Shown: one piece after another, positions 47,361 through 59,186 of the stretch
Numbering within the stretch: the stretch's first letter is position 1
Layout of the letters: each line of letters begins with the position of its first letter
Source of the DNA: Rhytidiadelphus loreus
Taxonomy: Eukaryota; Streptophyta; Bryopsida; Hypnales; Hylocomiaceae
Direction of reading: 5' to 3'
Length of the DNA stretch: 64,000 nt
Assembly (NCBI GenBank): GCA_947034895.1
Contig: OX344764.1
Span: 3,782,001 to 3,846,000 of the forward strand
Made by a program: the position numbers and the translations under genes
Notes under the pieces: generated by a model
Database searches by the model: none
What the model was told of the DNA's origin: nothing
What the model saw: the letters and a program-made list of their open reading frames with translations, nothing else

Positions 47361-48170
47361 ATAATTAGTTAAATATCAATTTTGTCCCTCATATGACATA
47401 TATACAACATGAAAAAAGGATTTTACTCCAATGCTTCATCACTATGATTTGTAATTGTAATAATTTTGATTATTCGTGAATGTTGGAGTCTTGAGTTTAT
47501 AGCAAAGCATCGACAGTAATTCAAATTTGGAATCTAGGTTTTGATATAAATCCCCTCACTGTTTTGGTACCATTGGGACCTTGTTTTGTGGCATTTGAAC
47601 CTACAGTGTGAAAGTTATTGAATTTTAAAGTTTTTTTAAATTACAAAATTGAATTAAATCATCTTTTATCTTGGAAAAAACATAAGTTTCACATTACAAG
47701 TCCAAACGCCGTGAAACAAAGTCTTTTATGTCCTTCTTAATGCATAAAGCTTTCTATTTGTATCAAGAACACAACCTCTCATCCCAACAAAACTCTTATA
47801 CTCTTTCGTGCATAGAAGATATTGAATATCTTAAGCTTTTACAAATGAAAAAATGATTTTTACTTTTATTAGGATGTGGCAACGGGACAGGGCACACTAA
47901 GCTTAGTGTCAGTTGGACTTATTCCTCTCTCTTAGAAGTTTGGTTCTACTAGTTTTTTTCAGTGTTTGTGTCTGTTGAAGTAGGGTTAGGATTCAAGGAG
48001 CATCTTTCTAAGTTTTGATGTCTCTTGTAACAATTCGGTCGTCAATTATGATAATCCATTGTAGATTTTTTTCTTCACATGGATGAGTGGTCATTTTCAA
48101 AGGCTTGGCTTATTCTTTTTTTTGGATTGAAGAGATTGTGTCAACTCTGTGCAAGAGGTGGAGGGTATAG
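47361..48170 (+). repeat. Extra copy (P1) of the LisH-CTLH gene promoter and 5' leader
   Basis: From ATAATTAGTTA at 47,361 the sequence tracks 59,179-59,928 nearly base for base: TTTTGTCCCTCATATGACAT, CCCCTCACTGTTTTGGTACC, TTAGGATGTGGCAACGGGAC, ACAATTCGGTCGTCAATTA and, after about 77 extra bases (48,051-48,128), GAGATTGTGTC.ACTCTGTGC. It stops before the first coding exon. No ORF. Confidence 0.9.
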
Positions 48171-48847
48171 AGGAATAATCGTCATACTTTCTGGAGCGTT
48201 TTTCTGATTTGTTTTTGATGATGAAGACACTGTTTTTTCGCAACATGGAAAAACAGCTATTGTATCCCTTATTAAAAGCTCTATGCCAAACGATTGGTCG
48301 TTAGTCTTAATAGGTGCTACTAATCAAGTGTCCAACATACTATCAAGACTACCGATGAAAACAAGAAAAATCTATGTTCTAGAATCTTCACATAATCTAT
48401 TAGAAGAACTAAGACAAGTAATTGCTCTAGGATCCCAACAACATTCTTCATAGATCATTTTAGTATGGTATAGAATTCTTATGTATTTTTACTAAAGAAA
48501 GAAATATTATCTTCATTCCTTCACAGGGTTGTCCATCATGACGTGATGCTGGCTTTTTACATCAGTATGTCTGTCAACGTCAGTCTAGACCCATCTCGAC
48601 GCGTCACAATCGTGTCGGCAAATTTTGTTTTCTTTGGCTGACGGCTTGTCCGTCGACTTGAACAACCTAACCATCGACATGGATGACCTGACCGTCGACG
48701 TAGACACCCCTTTTTTTTTATCCTAACGGACATTGGGGATGAATTCAGATGTCCGGACGTGAAGTGACGTCGACAACCTTCATTAGAAGCGGTTTGGGGT
48801 CTCCAAAAGGCCCTCTAAGGCCTGTGAGGGCAGCTTCTGCAGTTTGA
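48171..48847. other. No gene; short 21-bp imperfect repeat
   Basis: Around 48,650-48,710 three imperfect 21-bp units (CGTCGACTTGAACAACCTAAC, CATCGACATGGATGACCTGAC, CGTCGACGTAGACACC) occur. In one frame they would read VDLNNLT IDMDDLT VDVDTP, but no longer ORF exists. Confidence 0.5.
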
Positions 48848-49984
48848 CTTCACTAGTAGAAAAACAGTGACCAAATCAACAAAACATCAACAGAAAAGTG
48901 TTGATTTTGATACTGTATCGTCCATTTGAACAGTTTTTTGTTGATTTTGGTAAAAACTGACATAATCAACAAGTTTTTTTTGTTGATTTGGATACTGCAA
49001 CTCTATATCAACAAAAAAATCAACACTTTTTTGTTAATTTTGACTTTCAAGAATCTCAAGTAAGTTTTTTGATTTGAAAAATGTTTAAATCACCATCGTT
49101 AGTATTCTATAAATAATGTTTTTTTTTTTTTTAAACAAATCATACACAATTTGGTATTTTTCAAAGTCAGCAGACTTCAGAGGTCATTTAGTAATAGAAA
49201 ACCAACTTTAAAAAAAAAAAATTTGAACCAAGAAAAGTTGCTAAATCAAAGTATCTTTCATCTCCAAAAATCCGTTTGCAATTTTAAGTCTCCAATGAAA
49301 AGTTATGAATTAATTTCAGGGAGGGGTTGGATTGAATTTTGTTTTTGACATCATGAAAGACCCTCTCTGAAATTAATTCATAACTTTTTATTGAAGACTT
49401 GAAATTGCAAACGTATTTTTGGAGATGAAAGATACTTTGATTTAGCAACTTTTCTTAGTTGAATTTTTTTTTTAAAGTTGTTTTTCTATGCTTAAATGAC
49501 CTCTGAAGTCTGCTGTCTTTAACAAAAAAAGGAAAAAAAAACATTTTAACTAGATAAAATTAAAAGAAATCCACACACACATGCATGTGTATGTGTGGTG
49601 CATTGGTTTGAACCTTGCACTCCAAGTGTGAGGTGCAAGGTTCAAACCTTGCCGGCAACCTCAAATGGGGTGCCTATGTGGCGGGTTGCCCACGTGCCAT
49701 TGCCACATGGCGGGTTGCCTACGTGGCATTGCCACATGGCAATTGCCTATGTGGCGGGCTTTCCGCGTGGCATTGCCACGTGGCAGCTTCTCATTGGTCA
49801 AATTTTCAAAAAAAATAATTTTTATAAGAAAAATTTAGTGCCAAAATTAACAAAAAACTAACAAAAAAATCAACAGTTTTGTGTTAAAAAGTACCCAAAT
49901 TAACGCGTCCAAATTAACAAAAAAAATCAACACTTTTGTGTTAAATTTTTGTTAATTTGGTCACTAAATTTTCTACTAGTGCTT
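48848..49984. mobile_element. Non-autonomous CACTA-type element with 3-bp target duplication
   Basis: Left end CACTAGTAGAAAA at 48,851 and right end TTTTCTACTAGTG at 49,981 are perfect inverted termini, flanked on both sides by CTT (48,848-48,850 and 49,982-49,984), the 3-bp target duplication expected for CACTA (En/Spm). Subterminal repeats CAACAAAA / AATCAACA.TTTT recur near both ends. The 1,131-bp body has no transposase. It contains a second foldback (about 49,160-49,525, GCAGACTTCAGAGGTCATTT and complement) and a GTGGC minisatellite. Confidence 0.92.
49604..49790. repeat. Palindrome plus CACGTGGC-type minisatellite inside the CACTA element
   Basis: TTTGAACCTTGCACTCC...GGTGCAAGGTTCAAACCTTG (49,607-49,650) is a near-palindrome whose right arm resembles a tRNA B-box (GGTTCAAACC). 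It is followed by repeated GCCACATGGC, CTACGTGGCATT and CCACGTGGCAGC units, i.e. many G-box-like ACGTGGC cores. No tRNA cloverleaf is present. Confidence 0.7.
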
Positions 49985-50858
49985 TTGGGCTTGGGCATGC
50001 TCCCAAGAGTACCGCTGTGAGTGCGAGCAGTTGACACATGTACCATTGCAAGTGTCGCCAATACTTAGGTGGATGCCAAATTCCATGATGCTGTCAAGTA
50101 GTGGGGATGAAAATGTCATAGACTCATGAGTATACTTGCACAATTTGTCCTTGACCAGTGTTCATTTTTTAATGCAAATGTAATGAATTCTTACATTTTT
50201 TATTCAAATCTAATGGATTCACAAAGTTCCTGCTAGCATTGGTCTCTATCTTTGCTGACATGGGCGTCCCTTCTAGCATTAAAATATTAGAGTCTAGTAT
50301 TTAAATATTAGAACGGTAAATTAAAATAACCATTTCATGAAAGTGTAGTTGTCCTTCAATGTCCTAGCTTTGGATTACTTTATTCTACTGACATGTCTGG
50401 CAACACAGACAATTGGTTAGAAGCGGTTCATAGAGCTAAATGGAAGTTCGTTCTTATTGGCCACAACCTCAGTATTTCACCCTTAGCTTCCATGTTGGCA
50501 GCCAGGGTAGTGATAGGACCTGATTACCCGTGTTGTCCTTCACCATTGATCACAGCTGTCCTCCTGGGGCCTTTTGAAGACCTCCAAAGTCTTCTAATGG
50601 TTCTTTCATGTTCAACTCCATGAATTGACATATACTATTTTGTATTTCATTTCCATTTTTTTTTCCAATATTCATCTTTGTTCTACTAAGAGATTCATTA
50701 AAAAAATTCAAATACTTCCAATCTTGCCTCTTAAAATGAATTAATGTTTTTAATCAATTTTCCTATTATTTATTCTTCTTTAAATTCTTTTGTTTAATTT
50801 AATTTCATTCAATATTGTTGTCCACCCAAGACAGAGCCTCATGGTCACACCGTTCTTG
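49985..50858. other. No supported gene
   Basis: A 76-codon ATG frame at 50,393-50,623 has ordinary amino-acid content but no recognised domain or partner exon. The remainder is AT-rich. Confidence 0.4.
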
Positions 50859-50976
50859 TTAGGATGTGGCAACGAGACAGGCAAACTAAGCTTAGTGTCA
50901 GTTGGACTTGTTTCTCTCTCTCTAGAAGTTTGGTTCTACTAGTTTTTTTAGTGTTTGTATCTATTGAAGTAGGGTT
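50859..50976 (+). repeat. Third, short copy (P2) of the LisH-CTLH 5' leader
   Basis: TTAGGATGTGGCAACGAGAC, CTTAGTGTCAGTTGGACTTG, AGAAGTTTGGTTCTACTAG and GTTGAAG-like TATTGAAGTAGGGTT match the core of 47,880-48,000 and 59,690-59,830. It shares ACTAAGCTTAGTGTC with P1 where P3 has CTAAGCTCAGTGTC. Confidence 0.85.
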
Positions 50977-51247
50977 GTGCGAAGTCTGCTCGAAGTTGTG
51001 CGAGAATGAAAGGAGGAGAAATGAGGAGGGTTGGAGTTTAAGTATTGCAGAACCGTGGGTAGGGAACGCGGATCCGATTGTTCACGTAACAGCATCCTAC
51101 TTCCTAGCCCCAAAAAATAGGTCGTAGGTGCCCTAGTTCCGGTAACCTTCTGGATTCCGGAATCTGGTTCAGTAAGGTCTTTTCCGAATTATACTTATCC
51201 GGATCAAACTAATCAAAAATTGGGCTCTAATTGTGCCTATCTCCATC

Positions 51248-51371
51248 CACTAGTAGAAAATCCTACCTAATCTGTTGTTTTGGTCGCGTTGATCAACAAA
51301 TTTTTGTTGATCGACACAAATTTGTTGATGATCAACTCGACCAAAACAACAGTTTGGATAGGATTTTCTAG
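51248..51371. mobile_element. 124-bp hairpin element with a CACTAGTAGAAAA end
   Basis: CACTAGTAGAAAATCCTA at 51,248 and TAGGATTTTCTAG ending 51,371 lead arms of about 55 bp (CTGTTGTTTTGGTCG and CGACCAAAACAACAG, then GTTGATCAACAAATTT) separated by a short loop. The right end lacks the final CTAGTG seen at 49,981, so it may be truncated. Confidence 0.8.
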
Positions 51372-53690
51372 AACTTAGGCCATTGCTTGCGCACTTGCTT
51401 CCAAAACATGTCAGAGACAAACTAACATTTGTATATGGGAGAGAATACTGTGTAGATAGGCAGGAATTTCCTCTAGTGCTACAAAATACTCTCAATACTT
51501 CTCAATAAGCGACCATCTAAGAAAACATGTTCACCGGACCAGGTGCTTATAGTTGACATCTGCCCACTTTCGCTCAAGAGGACACCAAATCCAGTGTCGT
51601 GTTGCAAATGCAGACATTATGTAGAATATGTATATATACATGATTTGGATAGATTTAAATATTTCTAGCATTATAAAGAAGATGACGTCATTTAAGGTGG
51701 CTTCAAGGGGACGCATTCTCTTTTCGACTATATAGAGAAGGATTTACTTAAAAAAACTTCATCTCATTTGATATTTTTCTTCTTTGTGTTTTATTTAGAT
51801 TTTACTATGTTAAACTGGAGGGTTTTTTTTTACTCTCAAGATGAAGAATCTCAATCGGAGCGTAAGTTTGAATTTTCTTTATCACAACTGCCGGATCAGC
51901 GACAATTGTCACTAAATCTTTCATTGCTACATGGGTGATCAGAAGATGAAGCCGTACCATCTGGACCATCTAAACAACCTCGCGTGGAAAAACGATGGCA
52001 CGATAAGTCGATAACCTTCAACGTGATGCTCGGGCATTGATGATTTTATTGTAAATTGGATGTGTTGAACTCGGCAGCTGTGAAGTGACATTTGAAGGAT
52101 GTTTTGAAAGCTTAAATGACAAGAAATACTATTGCATGATGAGGCCTATTGAAAAGAGTCGTGTCATCAACGATGGTTAGAAGGGCTAGTTAATCTTTTA
52201 ACCAAAGTAGATTGTGTTGATTACGTTGCTGCTAAAATTCTTGCAGATGGAGTGACATTTCAATTGAAGCTCTAGTTTTTTACCTCTATTAAATATATAT
52301 TGGATTTTGGTTTTTCATTCCATAGTTGGAGTGATTTATTACAACAAATTTTGTGTTTGTGAAGTAGTACGAGGGAAATATTCAAATAGTTTATCTTCTA
52401 GGTGAACTTGAAGTGAATTTCCTTCAAAGTTAAAGATAATGAAATAGTTGTAGGGCCTCAATTATTCATGTTGTAGTTTTGGAAGTGAATTAGGGACTGA
52501 CCCCACTTGTTTGTGTAGTTAGAGTGAAAATAAGGTGGAGAAAAAGTGAACACTATTCATCTTCTCTCCTATTGTAAGTTTAGGGAGGACCCGAATGTTT
52601 GGAGAGGCATTGTATTGTGAGTTTGAAGAAATTTGAAATGAAATTTGAAGAATTTGTGTATCATGGTGTGTAGTTTCTAAATTGTTCTCACTTGTTTGAT
52701 TTGGAGTTGTGAATCAAAAGTTGTGCTAGATTGAGTGGAGGAAGGTTTGTTGCCTTCGAAATAAAAAGACAGAGACTTCGACCGGCCATAAAAGACAAAC
52801 AAGTTTTTGATTTGCAATGAGATTTGAAGGTAATGTAATCTTGAAATTGTGTTAACTTTCTATAAAGATATCACTCATTCTATTTGAAGATTGTATGAGT
52901 GAGTTGTGAGTGTGGAGGTAAAGGAGGATCTGCTGCCCTTCTTTTCTCAAGGCCGAAACTTTGGATGGCCATAGAAGTTGGATAAAGTTTTAAAATTATT
53001 TGAAATTTGGAGGAAAAGTAGAAGTTTGTGTTATCTTTTTCAAAAAGCTATCATTCACATCATTTGAAGTTGTGAAGAAATGGTGGCACTCAACCAAAGT
53101 TCAGCTTGAGAATTAAAGGTCGAAGCGAGAGTCGAAGTTGGAGATTGGAGGAGGTGTTGAAGACTTGTGTATATGTGTGTAGCTTCTGACTTTGTAAATT
53201 TTGTTATTGCGGGCGGTTTGGACTATACCAACGCTAGCCTCATTTTGTGTTATGGATGCGACAAAGTGGGATTAATTGTCCACATGATCGAGACTTTTAT
53301 GTTGTTCTCACTAATGAGGCAAGTTTGTTGGTCACTATGGGTTTGAAATTTAGGATCCAATCTCTCGGACAGTTCAGCTTGTGAAGTTGTGGTCTAGCCA
53401 TCCCGTTTTACACGTCCAAAGTTCGTGGTTTCTTATTACCCTACCTTAACCCTTGGCCTATTTAGAAACAGTACAGAATAGGACAACGAGTAGCAATTCG
53501 AAGATTTGAAGACTCGAAGATTCTACAAGTAACAAATTTATTTGTTTATATCATTCCCAAGTCATTTATGATCGAAGCCAAAATCCTCGTGATTCTCCAA
53601 GGCAAACCCTCTCAACACGATATTTGGTGCTTCCACTGAGAGAAGCTTCGGGGCAATTAGTTTTGGCTAAGGACGATGGGAGACACTAGA
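51372..53690. other. Decayed coding remnants and a ~173-bp tandem repeat
   Basis: 51,840-52,030 reads in broken frame ESQSERKFEFSLSQLPDQRQ, then SKQPRVEKRWHDKS, suggesting an old protein-coding (perhaps transposase) remnant, unidentified. 52,735-52,905 and 52,908-53,080 are a diverged tandem duplicate (GAGTG.GAGG, CTTCGACCGGCCATA / CTTTGGATGGCCATA, TATCA.TCA.....ATTTGAAG). Near 53,255 a CYGCDKVG string resembles half a zinc knuckle. No intact gene. Confidence 0.45.
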
Positions 53691-53879
53691 GGACTCCTTC
53701 GGGAGCCCAAACCAACAAGGAGGTTGTCGCAACGAGAATTTTTGGTTTTGTTAAAGTTATCTAAAAAACTGGATTGGAAGTTCTTTGCAAGAACTCCTAT
53801 CCGGTCTAGGGATAAGTTAGAACCGGAAATTAGATGAGGAATGCAGTTAGGGATCTAATCGGATTCTAACCTAACACGG

Positions 53880-56660
53880 AATCTGTCTGGACCGGATTAG
53901 TTTGGATTGGATTGGGTTGGTATGGACCGGATTAGTTCTGTCCGGATTAGTTCTGGTAGACCGGATTAGGTTAAACCGGATTAGGTCATTATGACTTAAT
54001 TTGGCGGCCCTGAGACTATATAAGGGGAGACCTCGCCAGTTAGTACCCCTTTTCAACCTTGTGCACTAAGACTTGTTTTCACGCCTAGGCTGTTTTGTAC
54101 CTCCTCTCTGTGATTTTTCTGCAGATTTGTGAAGTAGAGCGTCAGTAGTTAGGATTTCTTTGTGCGCTGCGGGGTTGGATTTCCGCAATTGCAATTTGTT
54201 GCTTTTCGGTTGTGACCAGTTAGGGAAAGTAAGGAACGGGACGTGCGGCTAGGAGTAGAAAGTGAAGTAGTCTCGGTTAGGATTCTGAGCGTCTCAGAAC
54301 CGTGCCCATGCCGCAGCTACGCAGAACTTGAGTCAGCTCTTTCGCAACAGAAGTGAAGCTCCGGAAGGTGATTCGGATCATTCCTTCAACGGAACCGGAA
54401 AAGACTGCGCTGATGGAGGATCTCGCGACTATGGGGTGCTCTGGTCTAGCAGATAAACCGTGGGGATTTAAGGAGGAGTGGGTTGTTAGAGAATTGCTGG
54501 GGAAATTATCGAATCAGTTCGATAACACTGCCTGAGGAAATCCGGCCCGCTAGACGGAAGAGAAGTGGAGGGAAGTCTATAACTTCCGGTTGGGAGGTTT
54601 AGGAATGGCCAACCGGAAGGACGAGTACATCAAGGACAAGTTTTCGGAACCAGCAAACCCGAAGGACGGATACATGGTCGATGATTGTGTGGATGACCGA
54701 AACCGGAACTTACTTAAGTTCCTCATTCCGATCCTCCATCCGGAGAAGCCAACGAGGGTGACGATAACCCTCGGCAACACAATCTTTGACACGCTGACCG
54801 GGCAACGGAAGGCGGATTGGGCCTGGATCATCTGTGATCTGGTGTCCAACCTTGTGCCCCGGGTAGGGAAGAGTAGGCCCATGCCTCTGTCACCCTACCT
54901 CCTCCACATGTATCATCACGACCAAATCCTCACTGACACGGAAGAAAAGACTTGGCAATCCCAGGAGTCCATTTTGAAGTATGGGAAGTCAGAAACGGAT
55001 GAAGAACCGAAAGAAGAAGGATCCAGAACGGAACCGGAAGATGATGAGATGGATGACGAGGCACTCGAAGAAACCCGTGTTTTTTTTGACACACAAAATT
55101 CTGCATGCTCGTGTCTGGAGTGATGTCCGTCCATGTCCAATCAAACATCCAAATTTTTGCGTTCATTAAGACATGCAAAAAACATCGAAAATCTGCCTAG
55201 ACATCACATGTCCAAGGCTTGATGTCAAAAAAAACATTGGAAGAGTAGTTGAAGCGGACCAAATGGCAGAAGATGATGCCTCCACACGGAAGAGGAATGC
55301 TTCTAGGGGAGACGTCGGAACTGGAACGCCGACCAGATAAGAAGCCGGTCACAGAGGAAGGTGATCCGGTTGACCCTTTCGACGGTCTGGTGGAGACCCT
55401 CTCCAACATTCGGGGAGACTGGGAGTGTAAGAAGATCACCCTGGAGAAGATCGGGAAAAGATGCTACTCCCCAATCGAAGAAGGAATGGAAGGAAGGGAG
55501 GACCGGATCGACCAAGCACATCGAGTTGGATTCATCGCCCGAACGATCGGATCCTGCTACTAGCGAGAGGGTCAGGAACTTGCAGGGGACCTTCGACAAG
55601 CTTCCACCAAAGGTCATTAGTGTCACATTAAACGTGGGCATGGGAGCTTAGTTTGAAGTAGTTTTGTAAATACCGGATGTTGTGTCCAGATTGTTAGTTA
55701 GAAACCGGACCGGATTAGATCCCGATCGGTTAGTTAGGAATCGGACCGGATTAATACCCGGTTTGCTAGGGTTTTGAACCGGATTAGATCCGATTTTGCC
55801 AGCGAGGCTTATCCCGAAAGTTCTGCGCAGATTTTTTGAGGTGCTTTTTGCTTTTTGGATCTTTATAGTGTATATAAAATCATTCTCTACGAAAGAGAAT
55901 GAGAGTCATTCCTTTTGTTGAAGCTTTTTTGTGTATTCTATTTGCTCCTTGTTTTGTGTTCTCCCGTGTTTGGCAGGGCGGTTTAGTAAGGAGTTAGGAG
56001 CGCACTTAGAGTTTTGATGAGGATTTCTCCCCTTGGTGTTCTTGTTTTGGTTTTGAGTACATGAGGATAGGTAGTAAGAGTTGGGAGTATATTCCAGTGC
56101 CTCAGTTTTGCTAGGGTTTAGTATTCAGGTTGAGAGAGCCATTGTTAGGCTAGATGACGCGCTAGAATTCCTGGGTGGGAAATTCGGTCGAGTGCTCGAA
56201 TTCCTGTGAGGTCTCATTGTTGTAGTGGCGAACGGAAGAATCTTAGTTGAAGTTGGAATGGACGGATAGACTTGCAACCACCTAGCTTCGTACGGCTGGA
56301 ACTTGGCATCAAGGTCGTTGTAGTATGAGCGGATCGTACAGGGGGTCTTTGTGTGACCTGTAATCTATATTGTCTTTTGGGTTATTGTGAAGGATCAAAC
56401 CAGATCCGGAATAGAGTAGGAGATTGGAGGATAGGACAGTGGGTCTTTAGCCACTATAAGTTACGGAAGGAGCAACGGGCTTGCCACTCTCAAAATCAAG
56501 CGGCGAACCCTCTAATGGTGAAACAGAGGTTAAATTAAACCGGATAGGTTACTGGAGTGAATGAGATTAGACTGGAACGGATAGGTCTAAGAGTGGTACC
56601 CGGGACCGGAAGTTAGAAAGTCTTGGTTTTGTTGCAGATTGACAGACCGGATTACTTCCT
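53880..56660 (+). repeat. Dispersed ACCGGATTAG motif cluster bracketing a broken ORF, possible retroelement termini
   Basis: CCGGATTA occurs at least five times in 53,895-53,990 and three or more times in 55,700-55,800, with further variants at 56,540-56,660. Each cluster is followed by a TATA-like sequence (CTATATAAGGGG near 54,016; GTATATAAAATC near 55,868) and a transcribed-looking leader. The arrangement suggests two diverged LTR-like promoters either side of the ORF at 54,353-55,563, but terminal TG/CA borders and target duplications were not found. Confidence 0.45.
54353..55563 (+). pseudogene. Broken retroelement-like ORF (unrecognised gag-type protein)
   Basis: Frames at 54,353-54,535 and 54,590-55,123 are in phase, separated by stops; the continuation at 55,249-55,563 is frameshifted. 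Content includes KWREVYNF, KFLIPILHPEKPTRVTITLG, TIFDTLTGQRKADWAWIICD, PYLLHMYHHDQIL and a long acidic Glu/Asp-rich middle. The layout (globular N-part, acidic linker, no catalytic motif) and CCGGA-rich codon use linked to the flanking motif clusters suggest a mobile-element protein. No family name can be given. Low likelihood of host function because of stops. Confidence 0.45.
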
Positions 56661-56944
56661 GGTTTGAATTATGTCCAGTACAGGAAGATTTGAAAAGGTC
56701 TTGATAGTAATTTCTGCTGGTTGTGTTGTTTCCGGTTGCAGTAGTAGGACCGGAAAGGTAGAGTTTGGAGACTAACTGAGCTTAGAATCATAAATAGAGT
56801 AGATACTTCATAGAATCTCGTAGGTTCAATTTTTAGAGTCACTTTTATTATGCTGTAGAGTGGTTTTTGGGAGTATAACAGGGAAATTGTTTATCTTGTG
56901 CTGCAACAAAGGCCATACTTGGCACCTTGGCGATGTTTATAAAA

Positions 56945-59186
56945 CAATAGAGAGGACACTTTGGTAGTCAAGGGGCTACCAAAGCTTTGAAGGGTGTCAT
57001 TGACAAGTGTGGAAGATTTGACGGAATGAACATCACAAAGTTCTCGAGGTCATATGTTTGTGAAATGAAGGTGCATCAAGTGTCAGAAGACCGCATGATG
57101 CAAACGTTCAACTTGGTAGTTATTCCCGAGATTCATGAGAGAGTTGAAGAAATTCAAGGAGATGCTGCAAACATGATCTTGTGGTTGATGTTTGAGGAAA
57201 GATTACAAGATGAGTATTTTGACGAAGACTCAAAAAAAATGACCAAAAGATCTTTCCTTGATTGGATTGAACAACGTTCTAGGAACAATATGGGCCCAAA
57301 TGAGTTGCTACAAGATTTTAAGAAGAAATACAACCAACTACCTTTGGCAGAAAGATGCCTTTTTGATACTAGGAAGGCTGAGCTCTTTTTGCAAGCAACT
57401 GATGATACTTTAGAGGATAGACTTCTCTTACTTTTTAGTGATCGAACCACTAAGGGAAGTTTCACAAACGATTGGAGAAGAGTGGAGGAAACGGTAACTC
57501 TTGTCGCAAAGCAACGGAGGATGAGATCTAGAGGTGTATCCGTACATATGGATGTTGCACCTATACTAGTTACAACAACTCCGAAAACATCACTTGCGCC
57601 TACATCTTCAACATCAACTTCAAAGAATTCCAAAACAGTTGATGAAGGTGCTCTTGATGAGCTAATCAAAGGCATTCAAAATCTGAGAGTAGAGATGAGC
57701 GAGTTGAAGAAGGTACCAGGAGCTCAATCATCAGATGGTACAAAAACATTTACAAGAAGATGCATTTTTTATGATGAAGAAGAGAGCCACAATCTTCAAG
57801 GTTGTAAACCTTATGATGAAGCTCTGAAAGAAGGCATAGTTGTTTTTAAGGATGGAAAAATTCATGATGCAGTCACAAACTTGCCTCTAAACACTAACTT
57901 TGGCAAAAGAGGGATGAAGAAGATCCTTGAAGACAAGATGGAGAGATCTAGTGGTCTACATGCCAAAGGTGTTGAAACGTTTCACGTAGAGGTGGAATAA
58001 CAAGCAATTGAGGCTTTGGAGGCTCCATCTCTTGAGATTTAAATACGAAGAGGAGCTCAAGCCATCCGAAAGGTAACTAGTTGGGAAGACCCTGTTGATG
58101 CGGTTAGCATCAGAGCCTTTTGGGGAGAGATTCAAGGCAATAGTATGGAACAAGATGTCATCGTTAAAAAGAAACGAGGGCAACCTATTGAAAAAGATGA
58201 TGTGGAAAAGCCATCATCTAAAAGAAAACCTCATGGGCTCAAAGAAGGTGAAAAGGGAGAAGGTCTTGCTGCTCATACACGATAGAGGCATGTGAAATTG
58301 CCTATTTTTGTTCATCCAGGAGATGAACCACTTTCTAAGGAGATGTGGAAAGGTCCAAGCCATAACAAGAAAAGAAAAAAAAGGAAAAGGAAGATTCAAA
58401 CAAAAGCAAAGGCAAAGGACCAGCTTACAAACTCCAATCAGACATTGAATCTTCAATTGACATGAAGGGTATTCTAGAAGAGAGAATTTTAGATGTCAAG
58501 ATTGAGTTTACGTTGAGAGAAGCTCTTGGTATTATCAAGAAAGATTTTCACAAGCTTATCATTGATGTCATTAAGAAGAAGAGGCAAATGACAACTGAGA
58601 CAGTTATAGTACAAGCATTGGATACTCGCATGACAAAAGATGAAGAGACTGACATCAGTCAAGTATTTTCTATGATGTGCGATCCAGTGTTTGTGGCATG
58701 TGAAGATGAAACTTATGAAGATGCAGACGAGTTTTTTTTTATGAAGAGTATTTTTCTGCTAAAGAATATTTTACCAATGAAGAGGAAGAAGAAGAAGATT
58801 TGTACATTTGTACTCATGGACATATGAGTTCTGAGAAGAATGATATTTCCAAAGGTGAATGCTCATTAGAATGTCAAGATGAGATGGAGAAAGAATTTGA
58901 GGGGGTGAAAGACCCTCAAGCAACATACAATAAAGAGGTTAAGATAGAAGCAAATACCTATGAATGTGCAATTGTTCATAGGATGGAAAGAGAGATTGAA
59001 GAACAAATGGATTACCTTCATTCATTTCGGGCAAGAGCCACTACTGAAACTCGTGTTAAGTTGGGGGAGTTGGATGAGTCCATTTTGGCTCTTGTAGATC
59101 ATAGATCTGAGATTAATATTATGTGTCGAAAGATTTACGAGAATGGCAAATGGCCAATTGACAGAAATCAGATTGCCCATAATTAG
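56945..59186 (+). pseudogene. Truncated Ty3/gypsy gag-protease remnant
   Basis: The largest frame (open through 56,987-58,000, no ATG at its 5' end) carries a gag-like helical region: MNITKFSRSYVCEMKVH, GDAANMILWLMFEERL, RSFLDWIEQRS, NELLQDFKKKYNQL, AELFLQATDDTLEDRLLLL, then a Ser/Thr linker and LRVEMSELKK. After stops and shifts, YKLQSDIESSIDMKGILEER and a TLREALGI block follow (58,425-58,560), typical of the pre-protease region of plant gypsy polyproteins. The end is a protease-like ESILALVDHRSEINIM, where the expected D-x-G-S has Arg in place of Gly. Reverse transcriptase, RNase H and integrase are absent. The remnant stops exactly where the promoter repeat P3 begins (59,179). Confidence 0.8.

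Noticed and set aside
49607..49650. Possible tRNA gene (GGTTCAAACC B-box-like)
   Set aside because: The surrounding sequence is a palindrome and cannot form an acceptor stem, D arm and anticodon arm; treated as part of the CACTA element.
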